A model generated the notes under the pieces. It ran no database searches, was not told the DNA's origin, and saw only the letters and a list, made by a program, of their open reading frames with translations. A stretch of DNA of 64,000 nt from JAFMJV01 sp963800275 (lineage in GTDB: Bacteria; Chloroflexota; Limnocylindria; Limnocylindrales; CSP1-4), in assembly GCA_963800275.1 (NCBI GenBank), contig CAWDAI010000001.1:248001-312000 (forward strand). Direction: 5' to 3'. Shown piece by piece: positions 1-10,788 of the stretch (position 1 is the first letter of the stretch; each line of letters begins with the position of its first letter). Made by a program: the position numbers and the translations under genes.

Positions 1-2325
1 CCTCACTCCAGGCACGTCGTGCTGACGATGAACGCCTGACGGCTCGCGCGGGCGAGCTCGCGATGGCCGCGAACGTCGAGCTCGACACCGATCCCGGTCT
101 CTCCAAGCTTCTGGCCCTCGAGGCCGGTCGTGTCGACCCGAACCCAGGCGTCCTCGCCAGCCTCCACACGGCCCTGGCCGCTGATGCGATCGAGCAGCGC
201 GTGCCGCTCACGCGGGCCGAGACGGGTATGTCGATGCCCAACCTCGACCCCGGCGGGCGCTGGGTGGTCCTGTCAGGTACCAAGCCCCAGCCACGAAGTC
301 AGCTGGAGGTCCTCGACCTGGAGTCGGATGTGGTCGAGCCGGTCTGGACCTACGAGGCGCCGCCCGGAGCGTTCATCTCGGTGCCGCGGTTCACGCCGGA
401 CGGCACGCGCCTGGTCGCGGGCCTGTTCGCCATCGAGGGCGAGACGCCTGACCCGCCGGCGCGGCCCGAAGGGCTCGGCATCGCCGTCTGGCAGGCCCCG
501 ACCGATGGCACATGGGAGTGGGAGCTCGTGGACCTGATCGACGTTGGTCCGTGCGGCGCGCGCATCGAAGACGTGAGCAACCGGAACGCGCTGATCCATG
601 TCCCGCCGGATCCCGAGGATGGTTGCTTCCCCCCGAAGTTCAGCGAGCACTTGACCATCGAGCTGGTAGATTTCGATGATCACGTGGCGCGTCCGGTGAC
701 CGATACATTCTTGATGTTCGGGCCCAGGGACCTGCTCTCCGAAGATGGTCAGACGGTCCTCTTCGCCAACGACGAGGAAATCGTGGCCGATACTGTCACG
801 ACAAGCGTCCGCTGGCCGGCCGATCCCCTCCTCTGGCGGGCCCTCGCCGTCGACACCGACGGCTCGCGCGTATTGGTCGAGAGTCCGACATCCGGCCTGG
901 AAGTCTGGGACGTCGACCGAGGGGAGGTCATCTCCACGCACGCCTTTCCCGGTGGCATCGCAAAGGGCCAGTTCCACCCGATTCGCGACCTGATCCTCTC
1001 GACCGGCGAGGATGGGACCCCCGCGCTGTGGGACCCACGGAACGGGCGCGACGTGGCCACGTTCCCGGGGGCCGGCGACCTGTGGCCGCAGTTCTTCGGC
1101 GATCGGCTCGGGGTCACCCACGACTCAGCGGCGGTGCTGAACATCCTCGACCCGCGACTCCGTGGCGAGCCGCTGGCACTCGACCTCTGTGAGGACAGCG
1201 AATCCCAGCCGGTATGGGCCGTCGCGGAGCGGAGTCTCGATGCGGTCGACGGGAAGCTGGTCTTCACCCTCAGCTGCGAGACGCCGTTCTGGACGGGCCA
1301 GGCATCCACGTTGGTGGTGGACGCCTCGGCCGGGGACATCGAGCTCTCGATCGACCATGCCGGCTTTTCCCAGGCGGTCTCACCGGACGGGCGCCTGATC
1401 GCACGCCTGGAGCTACGGACAGACGAGAGGATCGCGATCCGCGACCTGGAGTCGGGAGAGGTGCGATCGTTCCTGGATCTCGTCTGCCGGAGAGGGGTCG
1501 AGCCTGATCCAGAGACCGGTTGTGGCGATGACGTCCCCCTCTTCTTGGACCAGTGGATCGACTGGTCGAGCGATGGGCGGTTCATCGCCGCTGGCGGCGA
1601 TGGGCACGTCGTCGTGTGGGACGCGGTCAGCGGTGACATCCTGACCATGATCATCCCGGGAGATGACGACAGCTTCGATGCCTGGGATAGCACCATCAGC
1701 CCGGACGGTCGGCACCTGATCGTGTCTCGCATCGCGAGCATCCGCTCCGATGCCCCGACCAAATGGCTCGACGTGTACTCGACCGAGACGTGGGAGCTCG
1801 AGCGATCGGCGGAGATCGACACCGGGTCTCCAGCCCCAGGGATGGACTTCGCCGGCTGGGCGCCCGATGGCTCCACGCTCTACGTGCGCGGCGGCAGCGC
1901 CGCCGGCGGCGGCAGCTCGACGCTGGTGTGGATCGACGCTGAGACGCTGGAGCGGCAGGGGCCGACGATCCGGCTGCACGACGTAATGATCAAGGACGAT
2001 GCCCTCTCGCCCGACGGCACCCGGCTGGCGACCGTTTCCGCCTCCGGCGAGATCCGCATCTGGGACCTCTCCGAGCGGACACTCGCGCACGAGATCCAGC
2101 TGCGGTTCATGCATCCGGACGAGCTCGCCGCGGGTGTCGCCTGGACCTGATGATTCCCGCGTCGCCGTGGTCACGCAGGCCGGGCTGCTCATCGAGTTCA
2201 CGACGGACGCCGACGAGCTCATGGACCTCGTCACCGAGTCCCTCACGCGAGGCTTCACCGCCGGCGAGTGCGCCCGCTACGTGATCGACCCCTGTCCTAC
2301 GCTCGAGGAGATGCGGGAGGGCTGA
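1..2325 (+). CDS. WD40-type beta-propeller protein, 5' partial, frameshifted near its end
   Basis: The frame is open from base 3 with no stop, so the gene starts before the window. The first visible stretch (about bases 63-190, DPGLSKLLALEA) looks like the helical linker that precedes the propeller in large WD40 regulators of the nSTAND/BTAD or kinase-WD40 type. The rest is propeller blades, recognisable from repeated SPDGR/SSDGR and VVWD/RIWD motifs, for example near 1565-1620 and 2005-2075. The frame stops at 2150, but the next frame continues directly to 2325 with LTRGFTAGECARY, the LTxxLTxxECxxY tail usual for these proteins, so I infer a one-base slip near 2148. Function is probably a scaffold or sensor; the effector domain lies outside the window. 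Confidence 0.75.
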
Positions 2326-2341
2326 GCGCTACCCTAGTCCG

Positions 2342-2446
2342 ATGCCCGCTGAGTACATCTACACCGCCTACAAGCTCGCTCGCCACTATCCGCCCGACCG
2401 GACCGTGCTCGAGGACATCTCGTTGTCCTTCTATGGCCGACCATGA
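2342..2446 (+). pseudogene. ettA: Truncated N-terminus of EttA (ABC-F translational throttle)
   Basis: A 34-codon frame starts MPAEYIYTAYKLARHYPP and runs through VLEDISLSF, closely matching the first 30 or so residues of EttA, the ABC-F ATPase that binds the ribosomal E site. It then diverges (YGRP instead of the expected YPGAKIG leading to Walker A) and stops. No Walker A, signature or second ATPase domain follows in any frame. The break is therefore a deletion or rearrangement rather than a simple slip. A TACCCT hexamer (2330-2335) lies 6 bases before the ATG, a spacing compatible with a leaderless start. A full copy may exist elsewhere in the genome. Confidence 0.75.
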
Positions 2447-2655
2447 AACCCGGGGTTCCGGCGGACCGATCGCCCTGGCTCGCCGCCACGAACCACGCCT
2501 GCCGACTGGGCGGCAGGTCGCCCGACGTGGACGACGCGGACTCCGTGGCTCGCCAGAAACGACTGGAGGCCACGGCCGCCGCGCTGCTCGACCGCGCGGC
2601 CGGACTCCGGCTGCCGGGCGATCTGGTCACCATGCTGGCTGACGAGCGCGTCTAG
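2443..2655 (+). CDS. Small hypothetical protein (70 aa)
   Basis: The frame begins inside the stop region of the truncated ettA piece and ends with a plausible amphipathic helix (SVARQKRLEATAAALLDRAA) followed by LRLPGDLVTMLADERV. I recognise no family and see no clear ribosome-binding site. The C-terminal half looks protein-like, the N-terminal half does not. It could be the tail of another gene joined to the ettA start by the same deletion. Bases 2656-2871 downstream hold no feature I can support. Confidence 0.25.
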   Translation: MKPGVPADRSPWLAATNHACRLGGRSPDVDDADSVARQKRLEATAAALLDRAAGLRLPGDLVTMLADERV

Positions 2656-2871
2656 CGGCGCGGTGGCGCGTTTGCGACGGCCTACTCAGCGATTGCCTGC
2701 CCGGCTCGGGTCGGCCTGTGGTTCACGTTCGGGGGTGTGCCAGCTGCCAGTCGTGGCGACTGGCAGCCGATCGCTTGGCCCTGGTGAAGTCGGCGTTCCT
2801 CCGCGGGCGGCACCTTCCGCGTCGCCGCGCACGACCCCGACGCTACGGTTGTGTCGACCACTCCAGGCTGG

Positions 2872-3609
2872 CTAGCACACGACCGGGATCGTAGTCTCGA
2901 CGCTCGTCATTCTGTTGCCACCGCCACACGCGTTGGCATCGTCGTGCCCGGGACCGCCATGGAACGTCGAGTCCAGGAGAAAGCCGGTGATCGAGTCGTC
3001 GCCACGTCGACCCTTGATCAGGTCACCGTCGTAGACATTCACGGCGCGGTCGTCGCCCTGACCACCCTCGAACTTGCCCCCATCGTAGACAACCCGAGCC
3101 GTGTCCCTACGGGCCTTGCCGTAGAACACCCCGTTCCGTGTCAGGAAGCGGACCCGGTCATTGCCCGCGCCACCCTTGAAGGCACCGCCGTTGATAGCCA
3201 TGGCGAAGTCATCGCCGGGACCGCCGACGAAGAGACCGCCGTACTGGACGTACTCGAGCCGGTCGTCTCCGCGTCCACCGTTGTAGCGGCCGTCGATGAG
3301 AACGCGGACAAGGTCGTCTCCGAGTCCAGCGTGGAACGTGCCTGACTGCGCCCCGATCGAATTGCTGCCCCCGCGACCCTTGAACACGCCGCCCTGCTGG
3401 GTCTCTACGCTGTCGGTCCCAGCTCCACCCACGAACTTGCCCCCCTTCTGGAGCACGACGTGGTCGTCGCCCCCGCGCCCGTAGAAGGTGCCGCCCTTCA
3501 GCGTTCCGATCTCGTCCTTGCCGGCACCACCACAGGCGACCTCACCCTTGACGAGCGTGGCCTTGTAGCCGCCATCGGCGCCGAAGTCATACGTGCACTC
3601 CTGGGCCAC
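2872..3609 (-). CDS. Gly/Asp-rich repeat protein with 17-residue RTX-like repeats
   Basis: About 245 residues made almost wholly of ten tandem repeats with consensus GGxFxGGxGDDxVxxxx. The GGxGxDD core resembles the calcium-binding RTX nonapeptide, but the period is about 17 residues, not 9, so the fold may be a wider beta-roll or beta-helix. One Cys pair lies near each end (ECTYD and VACGG; NACGG and the terminal VVC). The listed start is a GTG; codons just upstream read SFSQPAVAQ, like the end of a signal peptide cleaved after AVA, so the true start may be further upstream, behind a slip near the end of the tetR gene. Probably exported and surface or matrix associated; the role is unknown. 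Confidence 0.6.
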   Translation of the reverse strand: MAQECTYDFGADGGYKATLVKGEVACGGAGKDEIGTLKGGTFYGRGGDDHVVLQKGGKFVGGAGTDSVETQQGGVFKGRGGSNSIGAQSGTFHAGLGDDLVRVLIDGRYNGGRGDDRLEYVQYGGLFVGGPGDDFAMAINGGAFKGGAGNDRVRFLTRNGVFYGKARRDTARVVYDGGKFEGGQGDDRAVNVYDGDLIKGRRGDDSITGFLLDSTFHGGPGHDDANACGGGNRMTSVETTIPVVC

Positions 3610-3650
3610 GGCCGGCTGGCTGAAGCTGGGTGTGGCCCTTGATCGACCTG

Positions 3651-4238
3651 TCAGCCGGCCCCGATGAGGCGGTCGAAATGGGTCAGCATCAGACGCGCGC
3701 GAACGCTGCGATCTCGGGGTGAAGCGTCCAGGATCCAGGCCCCGAACCCGTGATAAGCGCCGACCATCATGCGCGCGGACGTCTCGACATCGATCACGTC
3801 GAACGAACCCGCCGCTTGACCTTCGCGCAGGAGCTCCATGATGATGCCCGTGAGCTCCTCGAGCGGCCGGATGTCCGTGGTGGGGATATCGGTGTAGATC
3901 GCGTGGAAGAGCGTGTCAGCGCGGACACCACAGGCGATGAGGTCCTCGAACAGGCGCGCGATCCGGCGAGCAGGTGTCGACGCCCGTCGCACGGCGGCTC
4001 GCCGGGCCACGTCCAAGAGCTCCGCCCAGTACCGCTCGCGCAAGCCCTGGAGCAACTCCGCCTTGGAGCTGAAGTAGAGATACACGGTGCCCTTGCCCAC
4101 GCCGGCCGCGTCCGCGACGTCTGACATCGTCATGGCCTCGTAGCCGGCGGACATGATGCGCTCCTGGGCAGCATCGAGCAGCTGCTTTCGGCGAACATCC
4201 GGTGACTCTCGCGTCCAACGACGTCGTTCGGTGGTCAT
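3651..4238 (-). CDS. TetR/AcrR family transcriptional regulator
   Basis: A 195-residue protein of normal family length. Residues about 15-60 form the TetR helix-turn-helix (LLDAAQERIMSAGYEAMTMS, then VGKGTVYLYFSSKAELL). The C-terminal ligand-binding half is helical and ends LTHFDRLIGAG. The gene lies upstream of the repeat protein on the same strand and downstream of the adenosine deaminase-like gene, also on the same strand. Its target is not evident; no inverted repeat was found in the 63 bases before the start. Confidence 0.9.
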   Translation of the reverse strand: MTTERRRWTRESPDVRRKQLLDAAQERIMSAGYEAMTMSDVADAAGVGKGTVYLYFSSKAELLQGLRERYWAELLDVARRAAVRRASTPARRIARLFEDLIACGVRADTLFHAIYTDIPTTDIRPLEELTGIIMELLREGQAAGSFDVIDVETSARMMVGAYHGFGAWILDASPRDRSVRARLMLTHFDRLIGAG

Positions 4239-4301
4239 GACTGACCGTCACTACTACACCTCTAGGACGAACGAGAAGACGCGCCTGGACCAGCGTCCCG
4301 G

Positions 4302-5357
4302 TCAGCCTTCCTCGCGCTCGATCTGGCGGCGCGTGGCCGGTGTGCGCCGAGGCTCGGGCACGGCGTCGGCACCGTCCACGAAAGAGGCCTCGCGGGCCCA
4401 GGCCGCGGCTCGTTCCTGCTGCTCCACCGAGAGGATGCCGTGGCGCGCGAGCGACGCCATCTCGTCACGGATGTACGTCTTGAGCATCTCGGGACCGTCG
4501 GTGTTGATGGTGTAACGCACCTGGTGCTGCTCGAAGGTCTGGAAGATCCAGGCGAACTCGTCCCAGCCGGAGACCACGCGTGAGTTGATGTTGCTGGTGG
4601 GGCAAAGCTCGAGCGTGATGTCGCGCTCGCGGATCATGGCCATCGTGCGCTCGTCATAGGCCGACTTGACCCCATGGCCGAGGCGCGAGGGCTCGAGCTG
4701 CTCGATGACGCGGGCGACTTCCTCGACCGGGCCCGATTCGCCGGTGTGGACGGTGATGCCCAGGCCCTGCTTGCGGGCACGCCGGAACGATGCCTTGTAG
4801 TCAGCCGGGTCGAAGGTGGATGACTCCGGACCAGCGATGTCGATGCCCACGATGCCGCGGTGGCGATAGGCGATGGCCTTCTCCACGATGATCTCGTTGA
4901 GCTGCACCGGGAAGGCACGGTCGAGACACAGGATGAGGCCCGGTCTGACGGGGTACTCGAGCGTGGCTCGATCCATGCCCCGGATGGCCGCGCTGATGAT
5001 GTGGTCGAGGTCCTGCTCCCCTCCCCGGTTGCGCTTCATGGGGTTGAAGCGCAGCTCCATCGTGGTGATGTGGTTCTTGCGATAGGCGCCGCCGATGACC
5101 TCGTAGGTCGAGCGCTCGACGGCCAGGGGCGAGGACTGGATGAGCTCGGTCCAGTGGAACAGCTGCAGGTAGCCGTCGAACGAGCGACCGTGCCGCTTGG
5201 ACACGGTGATCATCTCGCGGAACTCCCAGTAGTCCTTGCTGGGCAGGCGGATGCCCTGGGCGTGCGCGATGCCCCACATGATGGCGGGCGAGACCGCTCC
5301 ACCGAGGTGGCAGTGGAGCTCGGCGAGGGGGATCTTGCGCGAGAGGACGTTGGCCAC
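4302..5357 (-). CDS. Adenosine deaminase family protein
   Basis: A 351-residue metal-dependent deaminase of the adenosine/AMP deaminase superfamily. Visible zinc and catalytic residues: H15 and H17 (HCHLGG), H204 and E207 (HTGES), H228 (LGHG), CPTSN at 252-256, and D287. The motif usually written NTDDP reads NTDGP here, so the second Asp, which contacts the purine in characterised enzymes, is Gly. This suggests a substrate other than plain adenosine (another 6-aminopurine or aminodeoxyfutalosine-like compound), which is inference. Start ATG chosen because the family N-terminus (PLAELHCHL) follows within about 10 residues. Confidence 0.85.
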   Translation of the reverse strand: MANVLSRKIPLAELHCHLGGAVSPAIMWGIAHAQGIRLPSKDYWEFREMITVSKRHGRSFDGYLQLFHWTELIQSSPLAVERSTYEVIGGAYRKNHITTMELRFNPMKRNRGGEQDLDHIISAAIRGMDRATLEYPVRPGLILCLDRAFPVQLNEIIVEKAIAYRHRGIVGIDIAGPESSTFDPADYKASFRRARKQGLGITVHTGESGPVEEVARVIEQLEPSRLGHGVKSAYDERTMAMIRERDITLELCPTSNINSRVVSGWDEFAWIFQTFEQHQVRYTINTDGPEMLKTYIRDEMASLARHGILSVEQQERAAAWAREASFVDGADAVPEPRRTPATRRQIEREEG

Positions 5358-5376
5358 TGGGCCCGATGCTAGCGGG

Positions 5377-5823
5377 TCAGCGGCCCCGGCGATCGTCCTG
5401 CTCGTCCGCCGCGAACGCCTGGGTCAGTCGGATGTGGTTGCCGGAGGGATCCCGGAAGCCGGCGTCGATGCCATAGAACTGCGTGCTGGGCGGGTCGATG
5501 AACTCGACCCCGAGTGCGACCAGTCGCTCGTGCTCCGCGTAGATGTCCTCGGTCGAGAGGAACAGCCCGTTGCCTTGACCCTTGCCCACGACATCGAGGA
5601 CCTGTTCGACCGTGGCCGCGTCAGGGATGGGCGGGCTGGCGATGGACATGAGCACGACGGAGATGTCGGGCTGGCCGGCGGGCCCGATCGTGAGCCAGCG
5701 GAAGTCGCCCATCTCCGGGACCGTCACATCGGAGCGGACCTCGAACCCCAGGTTGTCGACGTAGAAGGCCAGCGCCTCGTCCTGGTCGTGGACCCAAAGC
5801 ATGGCGCTCGTGAGCTTGATCAT
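5377..5823 (-). CDS. VOC (glyoxalase/bleomycin-resistance fold) family protein
   Basis: A 148-residue single VOC domain protein beginning MIKLTSAMLWVHDQDEALAF and ending with the typical GIDAGFRDPSGNHIRLTQ strand. It has the beta-alpha-beta-beta-beta repeats of the fold, with metal-ligand candidates near the first strand (VHD) and the last (RLTQ, where Glu is more usual). It follows the AraC-type regulator on the same strand, and the two may form a unit. The substrate cannot be told; relatives include dioxygenases, glyoxalases and drug-binding proteins. Confidence 0.85.
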   Translation of the reverse strand: MIKLTSAMLWVHDQDEALAFYVDNLGFEVRSDVTVPEMGDFRWLTIGPAGQPDISVVLMSIASPPIPDAATVEQVLDVVGKGQGNGLFLSTEDIYAEHERLVALGVEFIDPPSTQFYGIDAGFRDPSGNHIRLTQAFAADEQDDRRGR

Positions 5824-5873
5824 CGGTTCTTCCTTGCCTGCGGGCCGGCTGCGATAGCCGGGCGCCGATGATG

Positions 5874-6311
5874 CTATTCGGCACGCACGCTGCCGGCTTC
5901 TCGAAACGTGCGGTTTCGCGGACGGTCATGGACGCGGACGACGCAGGCGGGGACCTGTGCGAGGAGACCCGCATCCGGGTATGAGCGCCGGTAGGCACCT
6001 GGCGAGCGGCCGTGCACCCGCGTGAAGGTGGACGTGAACGAGCCGATGCTGTCCCAGCCGACGCTCAATGCGATGCGTGCGATCGACCAGTCGGTGGAGC
6101 GCAGAAGTGCCGCCGCACGCTCGAGCCGACGGGTGATCAGGTAGCGATGAGGGGGCTCTCCGAAGACGCGCCGGAACTCGCGGCTGAAGTGTGCCGGAGA
6201 GAGGCCGGCCACGCGGGCCAGGTCGGCGACCGTGAGGGCGTCGGCATATCGCGCGTCCGCCAGGTCGCGGGCACGCAGCAGGTGGCGGCTGGCCGGCAGT
6301 TCACTCGTCAT
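5874..6311 (-). CDS. AraC family helix-turn-helix regulator (DNA-binding domain only)
   Basis: 145 residues. Two AraC-type HTH motifs occupy about residues 10-110: LTVADLARVAGLSPAHFSRE for the first and IARIALSVGWDSIGSFTSTF for the second, followed by SPGAYRR. No cupin-type sensor domain precedes it, so this is a short stand-alone member, common beside VOC genes. It probably regulates the VOC gene downstream. The long 620-base gap behind its start may carry its own promoter. Confidence 0.88.
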   Translation of the reverse strand: MTSELPASRHLLRARDLADARYADALTVADLARVAGLSPAHFSREFRRVFGEPPHRYLITRRLERAAALLRSTDWSIARIALSVGWDSIGSFTSTFTRVHGRSPGAYRRSYPDAGLLAQVPACVVRVHDRPRNRTFREAGSVRAE

Positions 6312-6850
6312 CGGCGCCAGTATCGGTCATGGGCCGATGGGCGTCGCCTTCGACCCCGCGTGAGCAGCAGGCACCGGGCATGAGCAAAGCCTCATGCCCA
6401 GGCGGGACATCGAGAGCCTCGCTCGGCGTGTCGGAGCTGTTGGTTACGCACCTCCGACTTGCATGTCAGGCACCCACTCGACAAGGCTGTCGCCCACCTG
6501 GTTCAGGGTGTGCCTGGGACGCAGATCACCGGCACGGTCTGGCCTCTCAGGCGCCGGGTGTGCCTGCGTCGTGCTTCCCAGTCACAGGAGTGACGACAAG
6601 TGCCCCGTTGCTGGCAGTTGCGTGAGTGGCAGGCAAGCGGGCCCAGCGCCGCAGCAGATCGCCCGCCGGGCGCAGCACAACGACACGCCCGGCCGGCTCC
6701 GGGCCAGGAGCCTGGCGTGGAGCTTGGTGCCTCGTCGGACCCGGCGCCACGGGTGGTTCGGCTGGTAACTGGTCGCCGTGGCGGCACTGCGGAGCATCGA
6801 TCCGACCTCGACTCGGGCGCCATCGAGCAACAACGAAGGGGCCAGCATCG
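6312..6850. other. Intergenic region without a recognised gene
   Basis: A 540-base stretch between the divergent AraC-type regulator and the sugar importer. Frames here are short and look like shadows. GGTGTGCCTG occurs twice (near 6507 and 6557). I found no tRNA, no convincing stem-loop and no coding frame with a family resemblance. The downstream edge runs into the importer promoter. Confidence 0.5.
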
Positions 6851-6852
6851 CC

Positions 6853-6893
6853 TTGACATTCGTGCGACCATCAGACCGGACGTCCGGATGTCC
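6853..6893 (+). promoter_or_regulatory. Promoter/operator of the ribose-type ABC importer
   Basis: TTGACATTCGTG (6853-6864) is followed after 10 bases by ACCGGACGTCCGGATGTCC (6875-6893), which contains the palindrome CCGGACGTCCGG. The same two blocks, in the same order and nearly the same spacing, occur before the second importer at 10689-10730. TTGACA fits a -35 box, but no good -10 box is visible. The palindrome is most likely a repressor site for a regulator not identified in the window. Confidence 0.6.
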
Positions 6894-6932
6894 TGATGTC
6901 CTACTGGTGTTCTGTTTGATGAAGGGGGAACC

Positions 6933-8006
6933 ATGGGGATCGAACCTCGAACCCGCGCACACAAGAGCCTCGCCGTCGCGAGCGGTGGGATCCTGACCGT
7001 GTCGATGTTGGCGGTGAGCTCCGTGCCTGTGCTGGCGCAGGATGATGTGACCTGCGATCCGACCGCGGGTGGCAAGACCTACGGCTACATCAAGCCGGGT
7101 GCCGACACCTGGTATCAGCGGGACGTCGACGGCTTCGTCTACGCGGCCGAGGCCGACGGCAACGAGGTCATCGTGCTCGATACCGCCTACGACTCCGAAC
7201 AGGAGATCCAGAACATCGAGACGCTCGTCAACGAGGGCGTCGACGGCATCAGCATGTTCTCGTCCACCGAGGCCGGGGCGACCCTAGCCGCCGAGCGCGG
7301 CAACGACACTGGCATCCCCGTGGTCATCACCGACAGCGTGGGCACGGTCATCGCCAACGGCACCGACCATGTCGCCTCCGTCGACTTCGACTGGTACGGC
7401 ATGGGTGAGTCCTACGCGCACTGGATGGCCGACAACTATCCCGGCGAGCGCTATGCCCTCCTGACGGGCCTCTTCGTGGCGCCGCCCAGCCAGCAGATCA
7501 ACGCGGGCATGACCGAGACCGCTGCCGAGCTGGGCCAGAACGAGCTGGTCGAGCCGATCCTCGAGACCGAGTACAGCCCGGACAAGGCGCGCGACCTGGC
7601 GCAGGACCTGCTCTACTCGGGTGAGGACTTCGGGCTGCTCTATGTCATGAATGAGGACATGGCCACGGCGGTCATCCGCATGCTGCGCAACGAGGGCGCA
7701 CTGAACGACCCCATCAAGGTGCTGGCCCAAAACGGTTCGCCGGCTGGTATCCCGCTCCTGAAGGACGGCTCCCTCAAGTACACCATCAGCAGCTCGCCCG
7801 GCTGGGAGGGCTTCATCGCCTACCACGCGCTCAACAATTACGTGAGCGGCTGCACCGACCAGCTGAACCAGCAGATCACGCTGCCGGTGATCCCGGTCAC
7901 GCCCGAGAACGCGGACGACCCGACGGCCGTCGTGCCCTGGGAGCCGAGCGAAATCTACTGGGATCTGACTGCAGAGCACTTCCCGGAGCTACTCCAGTAC
8001 CGCTGA
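6933..8006 (+). CDS. Sugar ABC transporter substrate-binding protein, ribose/galactose type
   Basis: A 357-residue periplasmic-binding-protein-like domain 4 protein. The N-terminus carries a charged start, a hydrophobic core (about residues 14-30) and an AQ cleavage site (VPVLAQ), so it is exported or membrane-anchored. Typical elements: repeated NIETLVNEGVDGISMFSS (the ligand-binding beta-alpha unit), IPVVITDS, and the late GWEGFIAYHALNNYV. The start ATG has AAGGGGGAACC just upstream. It is the first gene of a three-gene importer with the ATPase and permease that follow. The ligand is probably a pentose, hexose or polyol. Confidence 0.9.
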   Translation: MGIEPRTRAHKSLAVASGGILTVSMLAVSSVPVLAQDDVTCDPTAGGKTYGYIKPGADTWYQRDVDGFVYAAEADGNEVIVLDTAYDSEQEIQNIETLVNEGVDGISMFSSTEAGATLAAERGNDTGIPVVITDSVGTVIANGTDHVASVDFDWYGMGESYAHWMADNYPGERYALLTGLFVAPPSQQINAGMTETAAELGQNELVEPILETEYSPDKARDLAQDLLYSGEDFGLLYVMNEDMATAVIRMLRNEGALNDPIKVLAQNGSPAGIPLLKDGSLKYTISSSPGWEGFIAYHALNNYVSGCTDQLNQQITLPVIPVTPENADDPTAVVPWEPSEIYWDLTAEHFPELLQYR

Positions 8007-8028
8007 GCTGCGTGCTGCCAGCCTGCCC

Positions 8029-9544
<1,516 letters not shown>

Positions 9545-9558
<14 letters not shown>

Positions 9559-10573
9559 GGAAGTCCCACCGGGCGCGGACATCACGGCCACGGCCGGAGC
9601 CGGGACCGAGCGAACGCGACGCCAGGCCATCCTCCGCTTCGTGGCGGCCAACCAGTGGGTGCTGCTGCTCGCGCTGACCATCGCCCTGGGGATCTTCACG
9701 GGCCTGAACAACGATCGCTTCTTCAACGAACGCAACCTCATGAACATCCTCGAGCAGTCCGCCGTGCTTGGGCTGGTCGCGGCCGGTGCCACGATCCTCA
9801 TCATCTCGGGTAACTTCGACATCTCGGTGGGCGCCATCGTCGGGCTCTGCGCCGTGGTCATGTCGATGATCGTCCTGGCCGGCTACCCCGAGGAGTTGGC
9901 GATGCTCGCCGGCGTGGTGGTGGCCATCGTCTGCAGCATGGCCAATGCTGCTGTCGCGCGGACGTTCCAGGCGCCGACGTTCATCGTCTCATTGGCCACG
10001 CTGGGCATCTACACCGGTATCGCGCTGTGGATGACCAAGGGCATCATCCAGGTCGTGCCCAACAATTTCACCTTCCTCGCGGGCACCCGCATCGGCGGCA
10101 CGCTGCCCCTGATCTTCATCATCAGCCTCATCGGCTACGCGGCCGTCGGCGCGCTGCTCAAGTACACGCGCATCGGCCGGCGTACCTATGCCATCGGTGA
10201 CAACCCGCGGGCCGCGTTCCTGGCAGGCATCGACGTCTCGCGCACGACGGTGCTGCTCTTCGCCATCAACGGCCTGCTGGTCGGCATCGCCGCCATCGTG
10301 CTCATCTCGCGCATCGGCTCGGCACTGCCCGACACCGGCGCCGGCCTGGAGCTGCGGGCCATCGGTGCGGTCGTCATCGGTGGCGTGCCCATCACCGGCG
10401 GGCGCGGCGGTGTGGTGGGTACCTTCTTCGGCGTCCTGCTCCTGGGCGTCATCTCGAACATGCTCAACCTGCTCCGCGTGGACCCGTTCCTGCAGGACAT
10501 CGCCTTCGGCGGCCTCATCGTGCTCGCCATCGGTGTGAGCTGGCTGCGGACCAAGGTCGGCAGCGAGGGCTAG
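9545..10573 (+). CDS. Sugar ABC transporter permease (RbsC/MglC type)
   Basis: 342 residues with about nine membrane segments, starting with a short cytoplasmic Thr/Arg-rich tail. The family signature is clear: ISGNFDISVGAIVGL, then YTRIGRRTYAIGDNPRAAFL and the late GRGGVVGTFFGVLLLGVISN. GTG start inside the end of the ATPase gene fits translational coupling. It forms the membrane pore of the importer encoded by the two genes before it. Confidence 0.93.
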
Positions 10574-10688
10574 CGGCCGAAGTCGGCGGCGAGCGCTGTC
10601 GGAGCGCGCTGCGCAACGTCGGATGCCGTACGCTACCCGGGTCGCCAGGGGGCGTTGGACAGACCCGCGAAATCGGGGCGGTCTTGCC

Positions 10689-10730
10689 TTGACATTCGTG
10701 GGACGATGACGACCGGACGTCCGTACGTCC
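10689..10730 (+). promoter_or_regulatory. Promoter/operator of the MalEFG-type importer
   Basis: TTGACATTCGTG (10689-10700), an 11-base spacer, then ACCGGACGTCCGTACGTCC (10712-10730). The second block contains overlapping palindromes (CGGACGTCCG and GGACGTCCGTACGTCC). Identity with the site at 6853-6893 is nearly complete in the two blocks and low outside them, so this is a shared regulatory signal rather than a duplicated gene region. It predicts co-regulation of both importers. Confidence 0.6.
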
Positions 10731-10788
10731 TGACATTCTGTGTCCAGCCGCTGGCGGACAGAAGAGTCGTAGGAGGTCAGTACACACA

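Noticed and set aside
6440..6485. CGACTTGCATG, resembling the complement of the 16S rRNA V1 core CATGCAAGTCG
   Set aside because: Only about 11 bases match and nothing around it continues the rRNA, so it is likely chance.
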